Shown piece after piece: positions 19,070 to 30,031 of a DNA stretch of 64,000 nt. The notes below the pieces were generated by a model. That model made no database searches and was not told the DNA's origin. It worked only from the letters and a program-made list of their open reading frames with translations. The translations under genes and the position numbers were made by a program. This DNA comes from a bacterium (GTDB taxonomy: Bacteria; Arandabacterota; Arandabacteria; Arandabacterales; Arandabacteraceae), in contig JAOZOU010000007.1 in NCBI GenBank assembly GCA_029933125.1, positions 79,007 to 143,006 of the forward strand, in the 5' to 3' direction. How positions within the stretch are numbered: the first letter of the stretch is position 1; each line of letters begins with the position of its first letter.

Positions 19070-19771
19070 ATGACGACAATCTGCTTGGATCCGAAAATAC
19101 CCCTGGGAAGGATCAAGCCCACCGATGTTAAGGCTGCCGTCGACGCATTCAACTCGAGATACGGAGAGATGGAACAGGTGCTGTGGCGGCTTTCAAGAGC
19201 TGCAGTTGACGCTCTTCTTGCCGGGAAGGATTCCCAGGCAATCGAGAAATTGGTCTGGACAGTCAGGAGTTGGTGGGGAGTGCAGGGAGTTCGGAAAGAG
19301 ACCAAAGTCAAGGCTGCAGCCACGCTTCTCGAGTTTGACTGGACCGAAAGCATGTTTGAAGCAAGCCTTGATCTTGAGTTCGATAGCAAGAATTTCGCTG
19401 TTCGGCGAGTTGCCGAGTTTGTGGAAGGTATGAGGAGACGAGGGGTAGCTCGTCGCGAATGGTCGCTCGCTTCCAAGGTTCTTCACTGGCTCATGCCATG
19501 GCGAGTCCCGGCGTATGATGGTTTCGTTAGAGGTACGCTTGGAGTCCCCTCGGGTATTGATAATGGGCTTGCGTATTCGTTTGTCGTAACGCTTGAATAC
19601 GGTCTAGCTCATGAGATTCTGCAACAGGGCGAGGAATGGTTTGGCGATATTGAGCCCCGATCACCTTTTCGGGCTTTGGATAAGTATCTCTGGTGGCATG
19701 GCGGTGGCAGTGCTGACCGTGCCGTGGTGGTGAAGAATCCCTGGCGCGTCCTCGACCCGCTCAACACCTGA
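19070..19771 (+). CDS. Orphan island protein, possibly HhH-glycosylase-like
   Basis: A 233-residue protein with no family I can name firmly. The N-terminal half (IKPTDVKAAVDAFNSRYGEM; VRSWWGVQGVRKETK) is conserved in a truncated paralogue at 37097-37495. The C-terminal half has SLASKVLHWLMPWRVPAYDG, resembling the 'SKxLHFLxPxxxPxxD' motif of some helix-hairpin-helix DNA-glycosylase-like proteins in defence islands; that link is only suggestive. The ATG at 19070 is preferred over 19046 for its AAGG upstream. It is 41 bp from the HNH gene, so the two may be co-transcribed. Confidence 0.6.
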   Translation: MTTICLDPKIPLGRIKPTDVKAAVDAFNSRYGEMEQVLWRLSRAAVDALLAGKDSQAIEKLVWTVRSWWGVQGVRKETKVKAAATLLEFDWTESMFEASLDLEFDSKNFAVRRVAEFVEGMRRRGVARREWSLASKVLHWLMPWRVPAYDGFVRGTLGVPSGIDNGLAYSFVVTLEYGLAHEILQQGEEWFGDIEPRSPFRALDKYLWWHGGGSADRAVVVKNPWRVLDPLNT

Positions 19772-19812
19772 TAGCAGTTAGGCATAGCAGACACGGGGGA
19801 AAGGGGGCACGA

Positions 19813-20748
19813 ATGAACCGAGAAAAGAGGCTATTGAGAGACATTGCCCGCGAGGTAAGCCGGGGGCTTCGGAGCCGGAGGATTGGACAGCCGTTGAAAC
19901 TGAGGAAGAAGCCATCAATCACGGAAACAGACACGGACGGCTTTTGTGCAACTCTTGGTCTCATCCAGGGCAAGTCATGCGATCTGGAGATATGGCTCGA
20001 CCGCTATCCCGGGCTCGATAGGTCAATTTTCTACTACGGATTCGACTCCGAGAAAGAGGGTCCTATCCGCTCGCTTGCTCGGGCTGCCTCGAGGGAGCTG
20101 GGTCCTCACGGGAAGCTATGTGATAGGGACTATAAGCTGCATGAAGGGAGGTACCGGCTTCGTGCACCTATGAGAAGGGATCGGTTTGGACGCCCTTTCC
20201 TTGAGTGCTATCCTAACAAGAAGGCGTTTTTCTATGGTATATACGACGACGCAGAGGTGCCACCTGAAGGCAAAGACAGAGATCGGCTAGTAGAGCGCAT
20301 CGTGGGATTCTTCGAGAGCGTGCTAACATCTCTGCCTGAATTCAGTGCGCCTGAACTCAACCATGATGTCTATCCTAAGATAGAGAATCGGAAAGTTGTG
20401 GCTTCTCATCTACGGAGGGAGAGAAGTGGGTATCTCGCCACCCGTCGGAAGCAGGCGGATGGGTACACGTGTCAGATCTGTGGCTTTCATTTTGAGGATG
20501 TCTATGGTGAGCTTGGGCGCGACTTTGCTGAAGCGCACCATATTGTTCCACTTGCAAAGTACGACGAGGTGCGGCGCACAACTGTTGATGATCTTATTAC
20601 GGTCTGCTCCAACTGCCATCGGATGCTGTATCGAATGAATGGAACGCGAAAGGACCCACTCATATTGAAGCAGAGGGTTCGCAAGTTTGTCAGAGCAGCT
20701 CGTCGCAAGGGGCATACCTCATCTAGGAAGAGGAAACCGAGAAGGTAG
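19813..20748 (+). CDS. HNH endonuclease
   Basis: A 311-residue protein with a C-terminal HNH nuclease domain. Zinc-binding CQIC is at about residues 220-223. AEAHHIVPL at about 241-249 carries the catalytic histidine pair. Then VCSNCHRMLY (about 263-272) completes the beta-beta-alpha-metal fold. The N-terminal ~200 residues are unrecognised and may select the target. The linker motif HLRRERSGYLATRRKQ just before the domain is common in HNH proteins that sit beside restriction genes. It is encoded 285 bp before the methyltransferase, with no coding in that gap, so joint function is inferred from position only. Confidence 0.85.
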   Translation: MNREKRLLRDIAREVSRGLRSRRIGQPLKLRKKPSITETDTDGFCATLGLIQGKSCDLEIWLDRYPGLDRSIFYYGFDSEKEGPIRSLARAASRELGPHGKLCDRDYKLHEGRYRLRAPMRRDRFGRPFLECYPNKKAFFYGIYDDAEVPPEGKDRDRLVERIVGFFESVLTSLPEFSAPELNHDVYPKIENRKVVASHLRRERSGYLATRRKQADGYTCQICGFHFEDVYGELGRDFAEAHHIVPLAKYDEVRRTTVDDLITVCSNCHRMLYRMNGTRKDPLILKQRVRKFVRAARRKGHTSSRKRKPRR

Positions 20749-21033
20749 AGCCCCACGACGTCTGGAGTATCTTCCCTTGAGCAGTCGTTCAAGGACATTT
20801 GCGTTGCGGACGGCTCAACCACCAGACCAAAGCCCCAGGTGGCTTGCATCCTCAGGTGATCCCCCGAGCGATTCATTCTTTCTTGAGAATAGGTGAGTAT
20901 CCATGTAAAATGGTGATCGCGGGACGGTGTATGGCCAGAATTGGTTCAGGGCTGGGCTGAGTCGTTTAGGTTCGACGCAATGCAAGCAAGGGCGAGAATA
21001 CTTTCAGCGCGATGAAGCAAGGGAGATCTATAC

Positions 21034-24000
21034 GTGCAGGATGCCGATCTCCAAGGGATCAAGCAGTTACTTAGTGAGTACGACTCGGTTGAGAAGGGTT
21101 GTAGTTTCTTTCGACAGCTGGGTTATGAGGTTTTGGATCCGCCTGTTTCCTTCTCGCTTGAGGATCTCCCTCAAGGTGCGACTGAGTCGATCCGTGATGT
21201 CTATGAGCTTGTGAATGTCGGTCGGCCATCACCCTTCCGCGTCTTCCATGTCCAGCTGGAGGATGGAGCGATCCGCCGAACACCCATCCGGAGATTCCTC
21301 GAGGCGTTCTATCGGCATCACCCTCAGGGCGAGAATCTCTTCGTGTTCTCTTCGAAGGACCGTTTTGATGAGCTGGCATTCGTGTCCCCGGTGCGCATCC
21401 CTGATCCCCGAGATAGTGCGAAGGTTCGCCTTTGGCTTCGCTACCTCCAAGTGCAAAGGACTGATCCCTACCGGACTGATCAGGAGGTTCTAAGTCGGAT
21501 CCGGGCAGACGGGATACGCGACGCAACTAAGATTTGGGAGCTTCACAGAGAAGCCTTCAGTGTCCAGCGCGTCACGAAGGACTTCTTCAAGGACTATAGC
21601 AAGATCTTTGGACTTGTAGCCAAACATCTTACCGAGATGCATCCCAAGAAGGGCTCCGAGTGGGCTCGCAGCTACGCTCACCAGCTTCTCAACCGCATCA
21701 TGTTCATCTATTTCATTGCACGGAAGGGATGGCTGTTGGGACCGGACGGTGGGCCAGACCGGAACTTTATGCGCAACTTCTGGGAGGCGTATCGAGAGGC
21801 GAAGCTAGCATCAAGGCGAAAGCGCGACACCTTCCACCGCGACTGGCTCTCAGTACTCTTCTTTGAAGCTTTTAACAACAGGTGGCAAAACCGCGCTGAG
21901 TATCGCAAACGCTTTCCTGATTGGCTCATCAAGTCGCTTTCCCAAGCACCTTACCTCAATGGTGGTCTCTACACGGAGAACCGAGAAATCGATGGCTCCC
22001 TTCAGAAATATCTTTCAGATGAGGTGTTTGAATATCTCTTCGAGAAGTGGACCGACAACACTCCCCTCGGACTCTTTGAGCGTTACAACTTCACGGTCGT
22101 TGAAAGCGGACGCTTCGACGAAGAGGTTGCAGTTGACCCCGAGATGCTCGGAATGGTTTATGAACGTTTGGTTAACATTGCCTTCGAGGTCGGCCAGGAA
22201 GCTGAAGAAACGGACCGCAGGGGTGAGGCTGGTATCTTCTACACCCCGCGCACAGAGATTGATCTCATGTGCCGGCTTTCTCTGGTGGACTGGCTCAGCA
22301 ATCAACTCGGTGAGAAACACAAGGATCTTCTGTATCACTGGATTCTTGCTTTCTCAAGTGATGAGAAGGAAGAGGCTGACGAGAGGGTGACAAGGCAAGG
22401 GATGTGGCGCAGACTTAATGACCTTCTCCGCCGTGTCCGGGTGTCTGATCCCGACGTGGGTTCGGGTTCCTTCCTCATTGGCATGATGCTCGTCCTCGAT
22501 GACCTGCAGGCACGGTGCAACAATGCTCTTGGTGAAGGTGAGACTCCCTACGAGCGGCGCAAGCGTATCTTGCGAGATCAACTATATGGTGTTGATGTCA
22601 TGGAATGGGCTGTCCGGGTTGCCGAGCTCAGGCTGTGGTTGCAACTTGTTGTGGAAACGGAGCTCCGCCCTGCGGAACGTCGCTTCAAACCACTTCTGCC
22701 CAACCTGAACTTCAAGCTCCGCTATGGCGACAGCCTCCTCCAAACAGTGGGTGATGTTGATATGAGCCCGTTCCGTCGAGCCAAGCTACCCATCTCGCGT
22801 CCCCTCAAAGGGCGTCTCACGAAGCTGCAGGGAAAGAAGCGCCACTTTTTCCAGGGTGAAACCAAGGGGCTCAGCGAGGAAATGCTCCTTAAGGAAGAGC
22901 TTGACCTTTTCCGTGCCATTCTTGATGAAAGAATCCATACGCTGAAGAAAGAGCTGAAGCGGGTGCGCCAGAGGCTTGAGGATATGAAATCACAGGGAGA
23001 CATTTCGGAGGAGATATCAGGGTCAGGACGAACAGCGAGGGTGGCTCGCCAGGTAGAGGAGCAGATCGAGAGTTATGAGGAAGAGCTTCAGCGCTTCGAA
23101 GAGACCAGACGGGCTCTCAGGTCAGATCGGCCCCCACCTTTTGTCTGGGACATCGCATTCGTTGAGATTTTTGAGAGTGAGAATCCTGGCTTTGACATTG
23201 TCATTGGGAACCCCCCTTATGTCCGCCAAGAAAAGATAAGCGACTATCTTGGGCGATTCGACCGGCGGGAATACCTGGAGAGACTTAACGACAGCCTCAG
23301 AGAAATCTACCCCGATTTCATGGGCAGGAGACGCAGGATCAGTGGAAGAGCAGACTACTACATCTATTTCTACCTACATGGTCTCTCGCTTTTGGCAGAC
23401 AAAGGCACATTTTGTTTCATAACATCAAACTCATGGCTTGACGTTGATTTTGGCAAGGATCTCCAGGAGTTTCTGCTTTGCCATTGCCACTCAAAAATGG
23501 TGATCGATAACCGGGCCCGCCGGAGCTTTGCCCAGGCAGATGTCAACACTGTGATAGTACTCTTGGGTCAGCCCGATCGGAAACGGCGACTTGGGCGAAA
23601 GGAAATGCAATCCCGCCATGTGCGCTTTGTAGCTTTCAAGGTCCCATTTGAGGAAGCCCTGAGTCCTGTTGTGTACCTGGAGATCGAAGACAAGAAGGCT
23701 TACCGTCACATGGCGAACTTCCGTGTACTCAAGCGTCCTGAGTTCCGCTCGGTGCTCTGGGATCAGTGGTCTCTCTACCGGGAGGGGCTGGCTGAGCCAG
23801 AAGCTTGGACCGAAGAGGAAGAGGGAAAGTACGAAGGCGACAAGTGGGGTGGCAAGTATCTCCGAGCTCCCGACATCTACTTTACCATTCTTGAGAAAGG
23901 CAAGGGTAAACTCGTGCGCCTTGGCGATATCGCCGAGGTGCGTAGAGGATTCACAACAGGTGCTAACGAATTCTTCTATCTCCAACCTGTTGATATGACA

Positions 24001-24924
24001 GTCAAGCAGGTTTCCGAAGTGGCAGCCAAGAAGCCTAGGACCCCTGTTCGCGTCAAGAACGGTGCAGGCTGGGAGGGGGAGATTGAAGCGGCATGGCTCC
24101 GCCCTGTAATCAAGAGCCCACGCGAAATCAAGACCCTGCAGGTACGGCTGGAGGATCTCAGCAACTTGATTTTCATACCACCGGATGGCGTTCGCAGAGT
24201 GATGGACACTTCCTCTCGCAGTGGAGTGCTTCAGTGCCTCAAGAAGCAGTGGCCTAAAGCTGTCGCCTACATCCGCTGGGGCGAACGGCAAGGCTACCAA
24301 AACCGCCCCACTTGCGCAAGTAGACCATGGTGGTGGGATGTAGGGGATCCGCGTATTCCGACGGCGATATGGTTCAAGGCATTCAACGATAGGTTCTTCG
24401 TACCTCATAATGACGTTGCACCATGTAGTGACAGGTTGTACGCCATTCACTGTGCCCAGGGCCCTGATGCTATGGCTGTCTCGGCAGCTATCAACTACAC
24501 GGCGCAGACCATTATCGCTGACGCATGCGGCAGAGTCAACCTTGGCGAAGGCGCGCTGGATAACATGACCTACGAGGCTGCGCGGAACTTGGTGCTAAAC
24601 CCACCGGTCATCGATCCTGGCCAGAGGAGGAAGCTGGCGCAATCCTTTAGGGCTCTGGCCTGCTGTCCAGTGCGCAGCATCTTCCAGGAACTTGGGTTTG
24701 ATCTTTGCCCGCTTAGTCGCTGCCAAGACCCAGAGCATCCATATGAACATGTCAAGCCCGAGGAGCTCACTCTCGACCAAGTGAAAGCTGCTTCGCCAGA
24801 CCGATTCGATCTCGACTCAGTGGTCTTCGACGTGCTCGGGCTCAGTGATGACGAGCGACTTGAGGTCTACAAAGCGGTCGCCCAGCTCGTCAAAGACCGC
24901 CTCGTCAAAGCCAGGAGTGTATGA
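21034..24924 (+). CDS. Eco57I-like N6-adenine DNA methyltransferase, type IIG-like
   Basis: A 1296-residue DNA methyltransferase. SAM-binding motif I DPDVGSGSF is at about 472-480, and the catalytic NPPY (motif IV, GNPPYVRQ) at about 726-729, so it methylates adenine N6. Between them is a charged coiled-coil insert (about 620-700). A TaqI/Eco57I-type target-recognition region starts near 962 (RLGDIAEVRRGFTTGANEFF). The first ~300 residues are where type IIG enzymes carry a PD-(D/E)xK nuclease, but I cannot see a clear D..ExK set, so it may be methylase-only. The GTG start at 21034 has GGGAG upstream. It overlaps tcmP by ATGA. A decayed N-terminal fragment of a relative lies at 35822-36031. 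Confidence 0.88.
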   Translation: MQDADLQGIKQLLSEYDSVEKGCSFFRQLGYEVLDPPVSFSLEDLPQGATESIRDVYELVNVGRPSPFRVFHVQLEDGAIRRTPIRRFLEAFYRHHPQGENLFVFSSKDRFDELAFVSPVRIPDPRDSAKVRLWLRYLQVQRTDPYRTDQEVLSRIRADGIRDATKIWELHREAFSVQRVTKDFFKDYSKIFGLVAKHLTEMHPKKGSEWARSYAHQLLNRIMFIYFIARKGWLLGPDGGPDRNFMRNFWEAYREAKLASRRKRDTFHRDWLSVLFFEAFNNRWQNRAEYRKRFPDWLIKSLSQAPYLNGGLYTENREIDGSLQKYLSDEVFEYLFEKWTDNTPLGLFERYNFTVVESGRFDEEVAVDPEMLGMVYERLVNIAFEVGQEAEETDRRGEAGIFYTPRTEIDLMCRLSLVDWLSNQLGEKHKDLLYHWILAFSSDEKEEADERVTRQGMWRRLNDLLRRVRVSDPDVGSGSFLIGMMLVLDDLQARCNNALGEGETPYERRKRILRDQLYGVDVMEWAVRVAELRLWLQLVVETELRPAERRFKPLLPNLNFKLRYGDSLLQTVGDVDMSPFRRAKLPISRPLKGRLTKLQGKKRHFFQGETKGLSEEMLLKEELDLFRAILDERIHTLKKELKRVRQRLEDMKSQGDISEEISGSGRTARVARQVEEQIESYEEELQRFEETRRALRSDRPPPFVWDIAFVEIFESENPGFDIVIGNPPYVRQEKISDYLGRFDRREYLERLNDSLREIYPDFMGRRRRISGRADYYIYFYLHGLSLLADKGTFCFITSNSWLDVDFGKDLQEFLLCHCHSKMVIDNRARRSFAQADVNTVIVLLGQPDRKRRLGRKEMQSRHVRFVAFKVPFEEALSPVVYLEIEDKKAYRHMANFRVLKRPEFRSVLWDQWSLYREGLAEPEAWTEEEEGKYEGDKWGGKYLRAPDIYFTILEKGKGKLVRLGDIAEVRRGFTTGANEFFYLQPVDMTVKQVSEVAAKKPRTPVRVKNGAGWEGEIEAAWLRPVIKSPREIKTLQVRLEDLSNLIFIPPDGVRRVMDTSSRSGVLQCLKKQWPKAVAYIRWGERQGYQNRPTCASRPWWWDVGDPRIPTAIWFKAFNDRFFVPHNDVAPCSDRLYAIHCAQGPDAMAVSAAINYTAQTIIADACGRVNLGEGALDNMTYEAARNLVLNPPVIDPGQRRKLAQSFRALACCPVRSIFQELGFDLCPLSRCQDPEHPYEHVKPEELTLDQVKAASPDRFDLDSVVFDVLGLSDDERLEVYKAVAQLVKDRLVKARSV

Positions 24925-26003
24925 AAGTGTCCAAGTATCAGCTAAAGGAGGTCTCGAAGGCAAAGCTGATCATCTTGGGAAAGTATTTCCCAGCATGGGC
25001 ACGCATTCTTGGATCGCGGAATCCTCTGCTCGGGTATGTAGATTGCTTCGCTGGCGCTGGGAGATACACGGGTGGGGAGGAAGGCTCACCGCTCATTATC
25101 CTTCGCAAGGCTGTGGAGGTCTGCCGCTCCGAGACTCTTCGGTTGGTAGCCTTCTTTGTCGAGAAAGACGCTAGCTCTGCCGAGAGGCTGCAGTCCGAGA
25201 TACAGTCCACTTTTCCAAAGCTTCACAATGTATCTTGGAGAGTCTTTAATGAAGATGCTCATGACTTCATTCCAAAGCTTCTCGAGGCCATGCCTGAAGC
25301 GCTGCCGTCCTTTTTCTTCATCGACCCATACGGTCATCCTCTTAGTATACCGGTTATGAATCAAATCCTTTCGCGGAGGAGGTCAGAGATCCTCCTCAAT
25401 CTCATGTGGTACGTTGTTAACATGCACCTTAACAATCCGCAGATGAAGACGGCCATGGACTCGATGTTCGGGCACGGCAATTGGTGCCTGCAACCCTTTA
25501 TGCAAGCCAAGGGCCACATACGTGAAAGTGAATTCGTCGACTATTTTTTATCTCACCTAGAGGCGGAGTATCTACTTAGGTTCAGGATCCGCTTCAGTCC
25601 TGAGGACCGGGTGCGACGTGGAGAACGCCGAACCAAGTACTATCTTATCCATCTATCAAACCACGTCAAAGCCGCACTCCTCATGAAGGAGGTAATGTGG
25701 CATCTGGGTGATGAGATGGGCACCTTTGATTTCTCTGCTACGCATCAGGCATACCTGTTCCCCAGGACGCCGCAGCTAAATGACCTAATCAAATACCTTC
25801 GTCAACACTATGTCGGCAAGGAAATTCGGATCTCATTCGATGGGTTGCGTGAAGAAACCTGGGATCTTCCGTTCCTTGAGAAGCACTACCGGAAAGCGAT
25901 AAGAACGTTGGAGATAAATCGAGAATTGTCAGTCCAACGTGTCGAGTCGAAGAGAACAGGTATCAAGGGTAAGGATATTATCATTTTCGGTAGAAGACGG
26001 TAA
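24921..26003 (+). CDS. tcmP: Three-Cys-motif partner protein TcmP
   Basis: A 360-residue protein matching the TcmP family, whose members are encoded beside three-Cys-motif (Gp37/Gp68) proteins, as here. It shows a methyltransferase-like Rossmann N-terminus: [20 protein letters not shown] with an acidic end to strand 2 (LVAFFVEKD) and FFFIDPYG in the motif IV position. The biochemical role of the family is not established; the fold suggests SAM binding. It overlaps the methyltransferase by ATGA and is separated from the next gene by one base, so translation is probably coupled. Confidence 0.85.
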   Translation: MKVSKYQLKEVSKAKLIILGKYFPAWARILGSRNPLLGYVDCFAGAGRYTGGEEGSPLIILRKAVEVCRSETLRLVAFFVEKDASSAERLQSEIQSTFPKLHNVSWRVFNEDAHDFIPKLLEAMPEALPSFFFIDPYGHPLSIPVMNQILSRRRSEILLNLMWYVVNMHLNNPQMKTAMDSMFGHGNWCLQPFMQAKGHIRESEFVDYFLSHLEAEYLLRFRIRFSPEDRVRRGERRTKYYLIHLSNHVKAALLMKEVMWHLGDEMGTFDFSATHQAYLFPRTPQLNDLIKYLRQHYVGKEIRISFDGLREETWDLPFLEKHYRKAIRTLEINRELSVQRVESKRTGIKGKDIIIFGRRR

Positions 26004-26004
26004 G

Positions 26005-26745
26005 ATGAGCCACTATTCGAAGATCGAGTGGACCGAGAGAACTTGGAATCCGGTTACTGGTTGCACCAAGGTCAGCCCCGGTTGCAAGCACTGCTACGCT
26101 GAGCGCTTTGCTCGGCGACTACAGAAAATGGGGAACCCAAGATACCGAAACGGTTTTACATTAACACTCCACGAGGACCTGTTGGAATTGCCCTTGCAGT
26201 GGAAAAAGCCATCGATGATCTTCGTAAATTCGATGTCTGATCTTTTCCACGAACAGGTGCCGTTTAGATTTATCCTTAGAGCTTTTGAAACGATGAGGAG
26301 GGCGGACTGGCATGTTTATCAAATCCTTACTAAGCGATCTTCAAGGCTCGCTGAATTAGCGGACAAGCTGGATTGGCCCCGAAACATATGGGTGGGCGTT
26401 AGCGTGGAGACTGCGAAGTTCTACGAGCGGATCAAGCACCTGCAGGCGGTCCCGGCCGAGGTGCGGTTCGTCTCATGCGAGCCTCTGCTGGGTCCCCTTG
26501 ATAATATGCCGCTCGAAGGTATTCATTGGGTGATCGTGGGCGGAGAATCTGGCCCTAGGGCAAGGCCGATGCGTCTACGGTGGATCCTGTCGATAATGGA
26601 GCAGTGTCGTAGATCGAACGTTCCGTTCTTCTTCAAGCAGTGGGGTGGAGTACACAAGTGGAGGAACGGTCGTGAATTGATGGGAAAGGAGTTCAACGAG
26701 ATGCCACGCTTCGAGATAGCAGGTGTCTGGAGAGGGAGTAAATGA
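26005..26745 (+). CDS. Three-Cys-motif protein, DUF5131 (phage Gp37/Gp68 family)
   Basis: A 246-residue protein of the family first noted as phage Gp37/Gp68. The N-terminal [19 protein letters not shown] then KHCYAE places cysteines at 20, 27 and 30, a C-x6-C-x2-C set like an atypical radical SAM cluster site. Further family motifs are [46 protein letters not shown] and FFFKQWGG. It is often annotated as SAM-like; the reaction is unknown. I start it at ATG 26005, one base after tcmP stops. Its TGA overlaps the ATG of the next gene. Confidence 0.88.
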   Translation: MSHYSKIEWTERTWNPVTGCTKVSPGCKHCYAERFARRLQKMGNPRYRNGFTLTLHEDLLELPLQWKKPSMIFVNSMSDLFHEQVPFRFILRAFETMRRADWHVYQILTKRSSRLAELADKLDWPRNIWVGVSVETAKFYERIKHLQAVPAEVRFVSCEPLLGPLDNMPLEGIHWVIVGGESGPRARPMRLRWILSIMEQCRRSNVPFFFKQWGGVHKWRNGRELMGKEFNEMPRFEIAGVWRGSK

Positions 26746-29700
26746 ACCCTATCTCCGACCTCATTGACAATCGTAGGCACACACTTGCAGAGGTCCTGCG
26801 TAGCATCTTATCACAAAGCAAGGATCCTCGCTTGGATGTCGTGACTGCCTTCTTTAACCTCAAAGGGCTTGAGGCTCTCGAGCCGGAGATCGATGCCCTG
26901 GCTCAATTGCGGCTCCTCCTGGGCAAGGAGCAAGAGCAGGGTTTCGTCGTCGGACAGCGTCTCCTTTCTGAGCTCGAGGATGCTACCTCCCGAGGGGAAA
27001 CTACTGGCGCGGAGATTGGACGATGGTATGGATTCCTTGCCGGGGACACTGTTGAGGTTCGATGTTACGAGAAGGCTTTCGTTCATGGGAAAGCGTATCT
27101 CTTAGATGGGGTACCTACCTTAGGTTCTTTGGGCATCGTGGGTTCCTCCAACTTCACGGGGGGTGGACTCACTACCAATCTCGAGCTCAACGCTGTTCTC
27201 AAGCAGGCCTCAGCGATCAAAGATCTGAAGGCCTGGTTTGAGGATCTTTGGAGTGAGGCGGAGGATTACAAGGCAGACCTCCTGGCACTGCTGGGGCGGT
27301 TCACGCGTACTTATACGCCTTACGAGATCTACATCAAGGTCATCTATGAGGCACTGCGGGATAAGCTGGACGAGGAACTTGCAGAGCGTGATGATCATCC
27401 ATCACCGATTGCCCTGACCGACTTTCAACATGATGGATACTTAGCAGCTCGTGAGATCTTGGAGAACTACGGTGGCGTGATCATCGCTGATTCAGTCGGT
27501 CTTGGCAAGACCTATCTTGCTCTTAGGCTCTTAGAGGACTATGCCTACCATGAGCGGCAGACCGCGCTGGTAGTGTGTCCTGCCGCCATCGCTGACACGG
27601 TCTGGCGTCCTCTACTCCAGCGGTTCGCAATCCCTCACGAGACCATCTCAATGGAGCGGGTGAGCCAAAGTGATTTCCCGGTTGATGAGTATGCGGCCAA
27701 GTTCCGGATCATCGTTGTGGATGAGAGTCACAATTTCCGCAACCCAGACACCAACCGCTGGCAAAACCTTTTCAGGATTATTGCTGAGGGCGATCCGGAC
27801 AAGAAGGTCATCCTCCTCACCGCTACACCTGTCAACAACACTGTATTTGACCTCTATCACCAGTTGCGTCTTATCACCCGAGATGAACGCCGCTTGTTTC
27901 TCGCTGCGGGCATTCCTGATCTTTTCACCTACTTCCGACGCGCTGAGGAGAACAAGGAAGCCCTGTATGAGGTTCTGGAGGCGGCAGCTGTTCGGCGGAG
28001 CCGACCTTTTATCCGCACCAACTACCCCGAAGCGGAGATCGACGGACAGAAAGTTAGGTTCCCTGAGAGAAAACTGCATACGATAGACTACAGTCTTAGC
28101 GAGACCTATGGACCTGATCTCTATCGCAAGGTTGCCAAAGCCATTGAGGAGCTCTTTCTCGCCCCCTATCAGATCGATACCTACAGGCGCGAACTGATTA
28201 AGGCGAGGAAGGTTCGCTTGGGGCAGCGGAATCCGTTTGAAGATCCAAACGAAAGCGAAGATACCATGGTCCAGAGGCTACAGGAGACCTTTGGTTGGTC
28301 CAAGAAGGAGGCACACGAGTTCCTGATGACTATTGGTCGCCAGACAGCACTCGCACATATTATGCGGGTGCTCTACCTTAAGCGGCTGGAATCCTCGATC
28401 GAAGCGTTAAGGATTTCGCTCGGTAGGCTCAAGGGTTTTATGGAGAAATTTCTCGAGGCACTTGAGAAGGGTAGGCTCCTTGAAGCTGGTGAGTACCGCC
28501 GGTGGTTGCAGTTGGAGGACTCCTGGGACGAGGATGGGGAGGCATTTGACTTTGATGCTTTCATAGATGCTCTTCCCACCTTGCCCAGTGGCAAGTACGA
28601 TGTCGAGAGCATCCGGAAGGCTGTTAAGGCTGACTTAACCGCGCTCGAGAACTCCCTTTCGGAACTGTCAAAGGAGCGGACTGATGATAAGCTCGAATCG
28701 TTAAAGGCACTCCTTTCGTCGCCGGAGCTCCTTGGAAGAAAGGTCGTGGTTTTCTCGTACTTCAAGGATACCGCTCGCTACATCTACAACGAGATCAAGC
28801 AAGACGAGCAGTTTTTGTCGGACCTGGGGCATAAGCGCATTAGCATCGTCGATAGTAATGTCAAGCCCTACGAGCGGCGTGGTCGCATTGTACGGTTTGC
28901 GCCGCAGGCTAACGGCGAACCAGACATGGCAAAGGATCAGCAAATTGATCTCCTCATAAGCACAGATGTGTTGTCAGAGGGGCAGAATCTGCAGGACGCT
29001 GATACAATTGTAAACTATGATCTTCATTGGAACCCAGTTCGCATGGTGCAGAGGGTCGGCCGGCTTGACCGAATTGGCTCACCCCACGAGGTGATTCATG
29101 TATACAACTTTTTCCCTGAGGAGGAGCTGGAAGACATTCTCCGCCTGCTTAAAAGACTTCACGATAAGCTGAATGCAATCAACCGGACAGTGGGTCTCGA
29201 TGCCTCAATACTCGGCGAGACACCGAACCCGATGGACTTCAACATACTTCGGCGGCTTGAGCGAGAGGACAGAAGTACACTGGAGGAATTGGAGGAAGAG
29301 AGCGAACTCACGGTGGGCGAGTTCCTCAAGCAGGATTTGCTACGGTTCCTTAAGGAGGCTGGTGAGGAAAGGCTTAAGGAAATTCCGCTAGGAGTTGGAA
29401 CAGCGAAGCAGACTAGGGAAGGATCTAAGGGCTTCTTTGCAGCGTTTCGTAATCCGCTCACGAGCCAGCATCACTGGTTGTTCTTCGATGAGGGGAGGGG
29501 ACGGATTGTGGAGAGGCGACTCGAAGCCATAAAGGTCATCCGTAGTGAGGCGTCCGAGGGTCCGGCCGCTCTGCCTGAGGATTTTGATCCCAGACCCATG
29601 ATCCAGAAGCTTCGACGCCATCTATGGAATCGTATCCGCTCGGCGGCTATAGCCCCGCAGAAGTTTCCGTCACCGCAACGGCAGGTCATAAACTGGCTTC

Positions 29701-29960
29701 ATAGCCTACCCCCCTCGGCTGATCGCAACACTCTGCTGGGATATTTTGAAGCTAGGTCAATAGCTGGTCCTGACCTGAAGGAGTTAAGGCGCCTGTGGCG
29801 ATCTCGTTCCCAGCGTCCTAGCGAGGAATGGCAGGATATGCTTATGGAGTTTGCTGAGAGCCACCCCCATCCACCCTCCCCGGGCGAGGTCGAGCGAGCC
29901 CTTGCGCCCCAATCCGAGGAAGACCTCGAATGCATCGCCTGGATGCTCATCGTCCGGTGA
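26742..29960 (+). CDS. PLD-nuclease domain fused to SNF2-type helicase
   Basis: A 1072-residue fusion. The N-terminal ~170 residues have one phospholipase D-type HKD site ([10 protein letters not shown] at about 114-123, then GSSNFTGGG), which would need dimerisation to cut DNA. The superfamily 2 helicase follows: Walker [11 protein letters not shown] at about 250, DESH box (VVDESHNF) at about 326, motif [12 protein letters not shown], and motif [12 protein letters not shown] near 770. A charged helical region sits between the lobes and a ~230-residue C-terminal part is unassigned. Such proteins are translocases in restriction and defence loci. The ATG overlaps the DUF5131 stop, the third tight junction of this operon. 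Confidence 0.88.
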   Translation: MNPISDLIDNRRHTLAEVLRSILSQSKDPRLDVVTAFFNLKGLEALEPEIDALAQLRLLLGKEQEQGFVVGQRLLSELEDATSRGETTGAEIGRWYGFLAGDTVEVRCYEKAFVHGKAYLLDGVPTLGSLGIVGSSNFTGGGLTTNLELNAVLKQASAIKDLKAWFEDLWSEAEDYKADLLALLGRFTRTYTPYEIYIKVIYEALRDKLDEELAERDDHPSPIALTDFQHDGYLAAREILENYGGVIIADSVGLGKTYLALRLLEDYAYHERQTALVVCPAAIADTVWRPLLQRFAIPHETISMERVSQSDFPVDEYAAKFRIIVVDESHNFRNPDTNRWQNLFRIIAEGDPDKKVILLTATPVNNTVFDLYHQLRLITRDERRLFLAAGIPDLFTYFRRAEENKEALYEVLEAAAVRRSRPFIRTNYPEAEIDGQKVRFPERKLHTIDYSLSETYGPDLYRKVAKAIEELFLAPYQIDTYRRELIKARKVRLGQRNPFEDPNESEDTMVQRLQETFGWSKKEAHEFLMTIGRQTALAHIMRVLYLKRLESSIEALRISLGRLKGFMEKFLEALEKGRLLEAGEYRRWLQLEDSWDEDGEAFDFDAFIDALPTLPSGKYDVESIRKAVKADLTALENSLSELSKERTDDKLESLKALLSSPELLGRKVVVFSYFKDTARYIYNEIKQDEQFLSDLGHKRISIVDSNVKPYERRGRIVRFAPQANGEPDMAKDQQIDLLISTDVLSEGQNLQDADTIVNYDLHWNPVRMVQRVGRLDRIGSPHEVIHVYNFFPEEELEDILRLLKRLHDKLNAINRTVGLDASILGETPNPMDFNILRRLEREDRSTLEELEEESELTVGEFLKQDLLRFLKEAGEERLKEIPLGVGTAKQTREGSKGFFAAFRNPLTSQHHWLFFDEGRGRIVERRLEAIKVIRSEASEGPAALPEDFDPRPMIQKLRRHLWNRIRSAAIAPQKFPSPQRQVINWLHSLPPSADRNTLLGYFEARSIAGPDLKELRRLWRSRSQRPSEEWQDMLMEFAESHPHPPSPGEVERALAPQSEEDLECIAWMLIVR

Positions 29961-30031
29961 CTGGGATGGGAGCCCAGATCTCTTGTGTGTCGTGTTCTTG
30001 GGTTTCAGGCATTTCTAAGGAGGGACTTGAG

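Noticed and set aside
23491..24450. 319-codon open frame on the minus strand
   Set aside because: Lies wholly opposite the methyltransferase target-recognition region; composition and lack of motifs mark it as a shadow.
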